Origin: CAZSSM01 sp964609385
GTDB taxonomy: Bacteria; Planctomycetota; Planctomycetia; Isosphaerales; Isosphaeraceae
Length of the DNA: 33,355 nucleotides
NCBI GenBank assembly: GCA_964609385.1
Contig: CAZSSM010000073.1
Coordinates: 1 to 33,355, forward strand
Direction: 5' to 3'
Under the pieces are notes generated by a model. The model was not told where the DNA came from and made no database searches. It was given only the letters and a program-made list of their open reading frames with translations. The translations under genes were made by a program, and so were the position numbers. This document shows positions 25,507 to 32,044 of this stretch, in pieces (position 1 is the stretch's first letter; each line of letters opens with the position of its first letter).

Positions 25507-26619
25507 GTGTTTGGCCTCTTTTCTCGGAAGACCCGACCGACCCGTTCGGCAGGTCGCGCGAATGGTTCCGCGCGACGACCCGGCCTGGCCCCTCAAATCG
25601 ACGCGTTGGAAGGCCGTCAGTTGCTGACCCTGACAGCGCCCGGGTTCGTCTCGACACCTTTGGGTGTTACCGCCCCTGATCTGGCCGTCACTCGTGCCTT
25701 CACCAGCCCGGCCACCACAGACCTGGGCCAATTGGCCGTCGCCGCCGAGGTGGCCAACCTGGCCACAAGCGAGACCCGCGAGCCGCTGAACCTGGGCATC
25801 CAAGTCCCAACCAGCGCTGATGCCCCCGCCTCGACGCTCGGCGTCTTCGCCAACGTCCGCTTGCCCGGTGGTCGCAGTTTGCCCCCGCTCCGAGTCGGCT
25901 CGCTTCCTATCCCCGAGATCACCCAAAACCAGTTCGTCCGGGTCGAAGGGATCGTCGGGCTCGGTCGTCTGCCTCTGCAATTCCTTCGGAGCGGCGTACT
26001 CGACTTCACCGTCGTCGCCGACGTCGACGATGTCGTTGCGGAATTGAACGAGGCCAACAACACGATGGCCGTCATCAACGAGCGCCCAACGGTCCTCGGA
26101 CCGGCGCTGGCCGACCTGATGACCATCAACTTCTCGACACCGGAGGCGCTGGTACCGGGCCAGTCGTTCTTCGGTAGCGTGACGATCGCCAACAACGGCA
26201 CGGTCGATGCAGTCCTGCCGTTCGAGGTCGTCGTGGTCGCCTCGGAGGACGAGGTCTTCGATCCGGGCATCGACCAGATCGTGCAGACTTTCGACGTTCA
26301 AGTGCCCTTGCCCAGCCTCTCGAGGTTCGCTACGCCTCGGCTGAACCTACTGGGTCTGACCGGCGGCATCACACCCAATGCCCGGACTTTCAGCAGCGTC
26401 TTCACCTTGCCCGACATGCCCGGCGACTACTTCCTTGGCGTCGTCGTCGACCCGATGGATCAGATCGCCGAGATCGACGACGACGCAGGCTTCCTGCCTT
26501 TCGAAGCCTCGCGCTTCGTGACCGTCGACAACGCAGGCTTCCGACCGACGATCGCCCCCCTCTCCGTGATGCCGACCCCGGTCGCGTTCCCCGCCCTGCC
26601 GATGCTCACTCGCCCTTGA
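25507..26619 (+). CDS. LEPR-XLL protein with CARDB-like beta-sandwich domains
   Basis: This 370-residue protein starts at GTG. The N-terminus MFGLFSRKTRPTRSAGR is basic and is followed by LEGRQLL at residues 34-40, the LEPR-XLL type motif. Two beta-sandwich domains follow. The first, at about 55-195, ends with the CARDB-typical FTVVADVDDVVAELNEANN. The second, at about 205-345, has GSVTIANNGTVDAVLPFEVVV, then GDYFLGVVVDPMDQIAEIDDD and a final FVTVDN strand. CARDB domains are found in bacterial adhesion and surface proteins. No catalytic motif, membrane helix or sortase-type anchor is seen. The gene stands alone: divergent from proS, and followed by a perfect 14-bp hairpin 60 bases after its stop. 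An extracellular binding or structural role is inferred. Confidence 0.85.
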   Translation: MFGLFSRKTRPTRSAGRANGSARRPGLAPQIDALEGRQLLTLTAPGFVSTPLGVTAPDLAVTRAFTSPATTDLGQLAVAAEVANLATSETREPLNLGIQVPTSADAPASTLGVFANVRLPGGRSLPPLRVGSLPIPEITQNQFVRVEGIVGLGRLPLQFLRSGVLDFTVVADVDDVVAELNEANNTMAVINERPTVLGPALADLMTINFSTPEALVPGQSFFGSVTIANNGTVDAVLPFEVVVVASEDEVFDPGIDQIVQTFDVQVPLPSLSRFATPRLNLLGLTGGITPNARTFSSVFTLPDMPGDYFLGVVVDPMDQIAEIDDDAGFLPFEASRFVTVDNAGFRPTIAPLSVMPTPVAFPALPMLTRP

Positions 26620-26679
26620 CCGGGGGCATGACAGCTAGCCCATAGTACAACACTCATGTAAACTCATGAACTCCTGCCT

Positions 26680-26716
26680 CGTCTCCTTCGCCTCGACCAA
26701 CCAGGCGAAGGAGACG
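26680..26716 (+). terminator. Perfect 14-bp hairpin after the CARDB-like LEPR-XLL gene
   Basis: CGTCTCCTTCGCCT (26680-26693) pairs perfectly with AGGCGAAGGAGACG (26703-26716) around a 9-base loop. It lies 60 bases after the stop codon and before the AT-rich leader of the NADAR gene. This is the strongest simple stem in the window, yet no T tract follows. Confidence 0.6.
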
Positions 26717-26871
26717 ATCGGATTGGAATTCTAGCGACAACCCTTGTCGCCTAAAAACGATAAACAACAATACATTTTATACATTTTCGATCAAATTCTC
26801 TTTTGGTATCATTGCAATCGTTCTCCTCAAACCAGACAGTTGAGCTTCATCATCCGTTGGAGAAACGTCCG

Positions 26872-27357
26872 ATGGTCGAACCTATCAAATTCTATCGAAT
26901 CAAGGAACAGTACGGTGCCTTCTCGAACTTCGCCCCGTATCCCATTGAATTGATGGGGAAACAATGGCCTACGTCCGAGCATTTCTTCCAAGCACAGAAA
27001 TTTGCTGGGACGGATCATGAGGAATCCGTCCGACTCGCGACCTCTCCGATGATTGCGGCACAGATGGGTAGGGACCGCAAGAGGCCGTTGCGGCCCGATT
27101 GGGAGATCGTCAAGGACGAGATCATGCGGAATGCGGTCCGTGCCAAGTTTCAGCAATACCCAGAGTTGAGTGACCTCCTGCAAGCCACCGGCGATGCGGA
27201 GATCGTCGAGCATACCGAGAAGGACGCGTACTGGGGCGATGGGGGCGATGGCACCGGCAAGAACATGTTGGGCCGTATCCTGATGGAGGTCCGCGAAGAA
27301 ATGCGTCGAGATCCGTCGGTCGCGGAGAGCGAGACCACCCCTGAAGCAGATACATAG
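26872..27357 (+). CDS. NADAR / YbiA-like N-glycosidase (DUF1768)
   Basis: This is a 161-residue single-domain protein. NADAR enzymes cleave N-glycosidic bonds; YbiA removes reactive riboflavin-pathway intermediates, and some family members reverse ADP-ribosylation of guanine in DNA by DarT-type toxins. The family pattern is clear: FYRIKEQYGAFSNFAPYPI at residues 6-24, then KQWPTSEHFFQAQKFAG, the helix DEIMRNAVRAKFQQYPEL, and the C-terminal YWGDGGDGTGKNMLGRILM. ATG 26872 was chosen because GGAG (26859-26862) lies 9 bases upstream and the conserved domain begins six residues later; the frame is open back to 26803. The leader (about 26745-26850) is markedly AT-rich compared with neighbours. No toxin-like partner is adjacent, so the detoxification role is as likely as deADP-ribosylation. 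Confidence 0.9.
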   Translation: MVEPIKFYRIKEQYGAFSNFAPYPIELMGKQWPTSEHFFQAQKFAGTDHEESVRLATSPMIAAQMGRDRKRPLRPDWEIVKDEIMRNAVRAKFQQYPELSDLLQATGDAEIVEHTEKDAYWGDGGDGTGKNMLGRILMEVREEMRRDPSVAESETTPEADT

Positions 27358-27559
27358 CTCCATCGAACACGAGATCTGAGGCACGAACCACCTAGAACGC
27401 GAGTGGACGCGGCAGGACTGAAAAGACATCTTCAACATCGGACCATAACGAGGGTGTTGCGACGTGTCTGCTTGACGGGGCTCCAGGGGCCCCATAGGCT
27501 GGACAGGTCCCTCGCGATGAGGCAGTTTTCCCCGTGATGCCCCCGATGAAGTGATTGCC

Positions 27560-28555
27560 ATGGCGCGACAGTACGTCGAGCAACTCGCCGCCGGCGAATC
27601 GGTCGATGAGGTCTATCTGGTAACCGGCTGCCAACTCCGCGCCAACCGCCAGGGGAACCTCTACCTCCATGTCGAACTCCGTGACCGGACCGGCGTGCTC
27701 TCGGCCCGGCTCTGGAACGCCAGCGAAGACCTGGGCGATCGATTCGGGCCCGGCACCTATGTACATGTTCGGGGCAAGATCCAACTGTTCCACGGGACCG
27801 TGCAACTGATCCTCTCGCAAATCAACGAAGCGCCGGGGCATGAGATTGATCCGGGCGAGTACCTTCCACCCAGCCCCGTCGAGATCGCTCAGTTGTCCGA
27901 GCGGCTTCGAACATTGCTGCTTAGCCTCTCTGATCCGTATTTGCGAACCCTGGCCGAGTGCTACCTCAGTGATGAGGAGTTTCTCGATCGGTTCGTCTCC
28001 GCGCCGGCCGGCGTCCGCGAACATCACGCCTACCACGGTGGGCTCCTCCATCACGTCGTGACGATGCTCGAGATCGCCGACCGGATCGCGCCACTCTATC
28101 CAAACCTGAACCGCGATCTGCTCCTGATCGGAGTCCTCCTGCACGACGTCGGCAAGATCGACGAACTCTCCTACCAATTCACCTTCGGTTACACCGACGT
28201 CGGTCAACTCGTCGGCCACTTGGTCCAAGGCGTCGAGCTGCTCCAGGACAAGATCCGCCAGGCCGAATCGCTGCTCGACGAACCGTTCCCCGACGAACTG
28301 CTGGTCCGAATCAAGCACATGATCGTCAGCCACCACGGGAGCCTCGAGTACGGCAGTCCCAAGGTGCCGATGACACCCGAGGCGGTCGCTCTCCACTTCG
28401 TTGACAGCCTCGACTCGAAGTTGACGACAGTCCTGGAGGAGATCCGCAACGACCCGACGCAAGACTCGACCTGGACCGCTTTCCACGCCAACCTGGGCCG
28501 TCGAATCTTCAAAGGGTCCTCGAAGCATCCCTCCACAAATGGTGCTCCGAGCTGA
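27560..28555 (+). CDS. YhaM-like 3'-5' exoribonuclease with OB-fold and HD domain
   Basis: This 331-residue cytoplasmic protein matches the YhaM family, known in Bacillus as a 3'-5' exonuclease. An N-terminal OB-fold of tRNA-anticodon type spans about residues 15-90 (VYLVTGCQLRANRQGNLYL, GVLSARLWNASEDLG, VHVRGKIQLFHGTVQLIL). The HD phosphohydrolase domain spans about 150-320. Its metal ligands are visible in EHHAYHGGLLHHVVTM, LLHDVGKIDEL (H195-D196), the HMIVSHHGSLEYGSP segment and a later FVDSLDSKL aspartate. ATG 27560 was preferred to GTG 27551 because the usual MARQYVEQL-type start fits; the ribosome binding site is weak for both. RNase R follows 219 bases downstream on the same strand. 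Family assignment is good; substrate preference is inferred. Confidence 0.88.
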   Translation: MARQYVEQLAAGESVDEVYLVTGCQLRANRQGNLYLHVELRDRTGVLSARLWNASEDLGDRFGPGTYVHVRGKIQLFHGTVQLILSQINEAPGHEIDPGEYLPPSPVEIAQLSERLRTLLLSLSDPYLRTLAECYLSDEEFLDRFVSAPAGVREHHAYHGGLLHHVVTMLEIADRIAPLYPNLNRDLLLIGVLLHDVGKIDELSYQFTFGYTDVGQLVGHLVQGVELLQDKIRQAESLLDEPFPDELLVRIKHMIVSHHGSLEYGSPKVPMTPEAVALHFVDSLDSKLTTVLEEIRNDPTQDSTWTAFHANLGRRIFKGSSKHPSTNGAPS

Positions 28556-28709
28556 TTGGTCCGGTCAGCTTTAACAAATCCACCGACCCTTTCGGCGCCT
28601 TCGGGTGACTGAGCTATCGGGGGCGCGCTGTGCGTCGAGCCGTCGACGACCCCGAGCGAACCGTCCAACCGAGCGCGGGCGCGTCATTCCCGGAAGGGAC
28701 GGTTGCCGA

Positions 28710-28738
28710 CGTGATACGCTCCCTGGAGACGCGTCACG
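28710..28738 (+). promoter_or_regulatory. Hairpin in the leader of rnr
   Basis: A near-complete inverted repeat of 29 bases folds with CGTGA (28710-28714) against TCACG (28734-28738). Further pairs extend inward to CTCC/GGAG, with one mismatch, one G-U pair and one bulge. It ends 36 bases before the rnr start codon and may influence rnr mRNA stability or translation. Confidence 0.35.
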
Positions 28739-28774
28739 CGAACCGCCCCTCGATCTTGGATCCGAGTCGGCCCG

Positions 28775-31069
28775 ATGGATGACCTCGCCAGCCAGGTTCT
28801 CGCCCTCACCGAGCGCAGCGATTATCAAGCCAAGACGCTCCGCGAATTGGCCCGTGACTTTGCGATCGGAGACGAGCAATACGGTCAATTCCGCTCGATC
28901 ATCAAGAAGCTGGTCAAGGGCGGCCAACTCCAACTGGGCAAGAACCGGACCCTCGTACGGGCGGATCCGGACGAGAACCTCGTCGGTCTGTTCAAGCGGA
29001 CCGCCAAGGGGCATGGCTTCGTCAAGATGCACACTGGGCCCTACAAGGACGAGTCGATCTATATCAGCCTCGAAGGAAGCCGGAACGCCAGCACCGGCGA
29101 CGAGGTCGCTGTCCGCCTCACCCGTTCCAGCCATCGGCCCGGCTTCAAGCGTGAGGGAGAGATCGTCCAGATCCTCAAGCGCTCCGCCGAGCAGTTCGTC
29201 GGCACCTACTTCGAGACATCCGGTCAGGGCTATGTGCAGATCGACGGAACCCAGTTCCACGACCCGATCGAGGTCGGCGACGCCGGGGCAAAGGGTGCCC
29301 AGCCGGGGGATAAGGTCGCCCTGGAGATAGTCCGCTATCCCAATGCTCACGCGATGGGAGTCGGTGTGATCTTGGCCGTGCTTGGTCAGCGCGGTGAGCC
29401 CGGCGTCGATACCCAGTCGATCATCTTTGCCTACAACCTGCCGACTGAGTTCGAGCCCGAGACGCTTGACGACGCCCGCGCCCAGGCTGCCGAGTATGCG
29501 GACGCCCAGGACGACCCCGAACGCTTCCTCGCCGATCGGACCGACCTCCGCGACCTGCTGACGGTCACCATCGACCCGGTCGACGCCCGCGACTTCGACG
29601 ACGCGATCAGCCTGACCCGCTTCGACGATGGCTCCTACCGTCTGGTGGTGCACGTCGCCGACGTCGCCCACTTCGTCCGCCCCGGATCCGAACTGGACCG
29701 CGAAGCCAAGCTCCGAGGCACGAGCGTCTATCTGCCCGATCAGGTCATCCCGATGATCCCGGAGATCCTCAGCAACAGCCTGGCCAGCCTCCAGGCCGGG
29801 GTCGATCGCTACGCCATCTCCACGATCATGACGTTCGACCCGAACGGCGTCCGGACCGATGCCGAGTTCCATCGCTCGGTCATCCGCGTCGACCACCGCT
29901 TCAGCTACGAACAGGCCTATGAGGCGATGATGTCGGCCAGCCGGGACGATGTGGCCGAACAGGGGCTCAGCGACATCATTTATATGATGCTTAAAGAAAT
30001 GCTAGTCCTGGCGATGACGCTCCGCAGGCGCCGGGAACGCCGAGGGGCTTTGGAGTTGGTCATGCCCGAGGTCAAGGTCGACCTGGGCGATCGCGGCGAG
30101 GTCGTCGGCGCCCATCTGGTCCCACACGACGAGAGCCATCAGGTCATCGAGGAGTTCATGCTCGCCGCCAACGAGGCCGTCGCCACCCGGCTCCAGGATC
30201 GTAAGGCGGCCTTCCTCCGACGCGCCCACTCCGCGCCCGAGCCGGAGAAGCTCGAGCAATTCGCCGAGTTCCTCCGGAGCCTTAAGATCAAAGTGCTCAA
30301 TCCTCAAGACCGGATGGAACTCCAACAGATCCTCCGCGAGACCGCCGACGCCCCCGAACGGCACGCCGTCCACTATGGGCTGCTCCGGAGCCTCAAGCAG
30401 GCCGTCTATACCCCTGAGGCCGAGGAACACTACGCGCTTGCCATCTCCAAGTACTGCCACTTCACCTCGCCGATCCGCCGTTACCCCGACCTCCAGGTTC
30501 ACCGTCAGCTCCAAGCCCTCATCCTCGGCAAGCGACCCGCCGGCCTCGAAGGGCTCAGCACCCTGGCCGAGCACTGCAATAAGACCGAGCGTCGCGCCCA
30601 GGCCGCCGAGCGCGAGCTGATCCGGGTCAAGCTGCTCACCTACCTCAGCGAACGCTTGGGCGAGGTCTTCGATGGGGTCATTATCGGCGTCGAGGAGTTC
30701 GGCTTCTTCGCCCAGCTCGTCGAAATCCCGATCGAGGGCCTGGTCCACGTCCGCGACCTCGGCGACGCCTACTTCTACCTCGAAGCCGAGACCCACTCAT
30801 TGGTGGCGCGTCGGGGTGGCCATCGCTACCGACTCGGGGACTCGTTGGCCCTGATCATCGCCGAAGTCGACGTCGATCGCCGACAGCTCCGACTCGTTCC
30901 GGCCGAACTGGGCGACGGCTCACGACCCGACCTTCAGCGTCTCCCACGACTGCAAACCCTCCCCACCTCCCAACGCGGCTCGAATCGTCGAGGAACCCGA
31001 ACCGAACCAAGCTTCGGACGGACCACTAAGTCCGACAAACGCAAGGGCAAACGCGGGCGTCGACGCTGA
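28775..31069 (+). CDS. rnr: Ribonuclease R
   Basis: RNase R is a processive 3'-5' exoribonuclease of the RNB family that degrades structured RNA. The 764 residues show the full order of domains. An N-terminal helix-turn-helix (TLRELARDFAIGDEQYGQF) comes first. Cold-shock/OB domains follow (GLFKRTAKGHGFVKM, DGTQFHDPIEV). The RNB catalytic domain carries TIDPVDARDFDDAISL near residues 263-278, whose aspartates bind the catalytic metals, and the HFTSPIRRYPDLQVHR segment near 565. A C-terminal S1 domain spans about 627-712 (FDGVIIGVEEFGFFAQLVE, IEGLVHVRDLGDAYFYL). A Lys/Arg-rich tail of about 50 residues ends the protein, as in many RNase R proteins. It follows the YhaM-like exonuclease on the same strand; the 219-base gap with a leader hairpin suggests its own promoter. 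Confidence 0.96.
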   Translation: MDDLASQVLALTERSDYQAKTLRELARDFAIGDEQYGQFRSIIKKLVKGGQLQLGKNRTLVRADPDENLVGLFKRTAKGHGFVKMHTGPYKDESIYISLEGSRNASTGDEVAVRLTRSSHRPGFKREGEIVQILKRSAEQFVGTYFETSGQGYVQIDGTQFHDPIEVGDAGAKGAQPGDKVALEIVRYPNAHAMGVGVILAVLGQRGEPGVDTQSIIFAYNLPTEFEPETLDDARAQAAEYADAQDDPERFLADRTDLRDLLTVTIDPVDARDFDDAISLTRFDDGSYRLVVHVADVAHFVRPGSELDREAKLRGTSVYLPDQVIPMIPEILSNSLASLQAGVDRYAISTIMTFDPNGVRTDAEFHRSVIRVDHRFSYEQAYEAMMSASRDDVAEQGLSDIIYMMLKEMLVLAMTLRRRRERRGALELVMPEVKVDLGDRGEVVGAHLVPHDESHQVIEEFMLAANEAVATRLQDRKAAFLRRAHSAPEPEKLEQFAEFLRSLKIKVLNPQDRMELQQILRETADAPERHAVHYGLLRSLKQAVYTPEAEEHYALAISKYCHFTSPIRRYPDLQVHRQLQALILGKRPAGLEGLSTLAEHCNKTERRAQAAERELIRVKLLTYLSERLGEVFDGVIIGVEEFGFFAQLVEIPIEGLVHVRDLGDAYFYLEAETHSLVARRGGHRYRLGDSLALIIAEVDVDRRQLRLVPAELGDGSRPDLQRLPRLQTLPTSQRGSNRRGTRTEPSFGRTTKSDKRKGKRGRRR

Positions 31070-32044
31070 CCCGATCTATTCGTCTCTGGATCCCACCTGC
31101 CTCCCAGAATCACCCCTGCATCAATGCATGATCTTGAACTCATGTCCACTTGACGTGGTCCAAGTGACCAGGTATCTGATTCACATGGACGTTCTATGAC
31201 GATCGTGCGGAAGGGAAGGGTGGCTTTGCCAAGCCGGGCGGAGCGGAACGGGGATGAGCGATTGAAGCGGCTCGGGACCGGCACGATCGACACGATCGTT
31301 TTTCCGACCCTAGGATCGAGCGGCTCAGTGGGCCGGAAAGTCGAGTGAGCGCATCCGGACGGAACCGACTTGTGGCGTCATCGATGGACCTGACTGTTCA
31401 GACGAGATCGGTCAGGTCGATCCGGACGGTCGTTTTCATCAGTCGACTCGGGGCGCGTCGATCCGGATTCAAGCCGATCCGGCCATGAAATCCCGAGACG
31501 CTTCTCGCGATGTTAATCCGAGGAACCTTGTGATTCCTCTGCGGTGGTGATCTGCATCGATCGCGGCAGCAATCGTCTGGAAGAAGGACTCATCGTGGGG
31601 ACCGAGCATTGTCATTTCGACAAGCGCCGGCCACGAATTGTAAAAACGACAAGGAGATCCGCCATTTTCGTCGTTTGAAGTCTCTTAGTCAGAGGATTCC
31701 AATCGACCGGCCGACTCGACCAAAGCGATTCGGCCTCAACAGGTATTCGGTTTGCGTTGCTTAAGCCTGACCGTTAATGCTTGTCCGACCGACACAGATC
31801 GGACGAACCGTAGGACATCTCGAAAAAGGCTCAACCCACGTCTCATGGACCACCCCCCACCGGGGTAAATTATCAAGCACGATCGAACTTCTAGAGAACA
31901 CGCAGCGACAACAGCCAGTCTGGCGTCGACGTCCGACTGGTTCTCCAAACGATACAGGAGCCCGGGATCTCCCAGGCAGCCGCCAGCGTTCTGCTGCAGC
32001 GGGGTTGGGATTGTGCGTCTCGAGGCCCACAGGAGTGACCATCG
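31070..32044. other. Long noncoding interval before the YTV gene
   Basis: Nearly 1 kb without a credible gene. It holds several inverted repeats: CACTTG/CAAGTG at 31147-31166; ACGATCG/CGATCGT with a T run at 31283-31303; GACCTGAC/GTCAGGTC at 31387-31418; AAACGAC/GTCGTTT at 31644-31676; and an 8-bp stem at 31781-31807. ATCCGG recurs at 31353, 31420, 31461 and 31477. The last 15 bases carry the ribosome binding site AGGAG (32031-32035) of the YTV gene. No tRNA or known riboswitch was recognised. Confidence 0.4.
31283..31303 (+). terminator. Candidate intrinsic terminator downstream of rnr
   Basis: ACGATCG (31283-31289) and CGATCGT (31293-31299) form a 7-bp stem with a 3-base loop, followed at once by a run of five T (31299-31303). 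It is the only hairpin in the window with a proper T tract. It lies 214 bases after the rnr stop. Confidence 0.4.

Noticed and set aside
25113..25679. A 188-codon plus-strand frame across the proS to LEPR-XLL gap
   Set aside because: No ribosome binding site or motif; it runs out of frame into the CARDB-like gene, which has the better start.
25132..26301. A 389-codon minus-strand frame over the CARDB-like gene
   Set aside because: Shadow of the plus-strand gene, which has a consensus ribosome binding site and recognisable domains.
8776..27357. A defence island formed by the orphan ATPase and the NADAR gene
   Set aside because: They are about 16 kb apart with housekeeping and surface-protein genes between them, and no nuclease, methylase or toxin is present.
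27392..29896. Long minus-strand frames opposite the YhaM-like and rnr genes
   Set aside because: Both plus-strand genes have full family motifs; the antisense frames have none.
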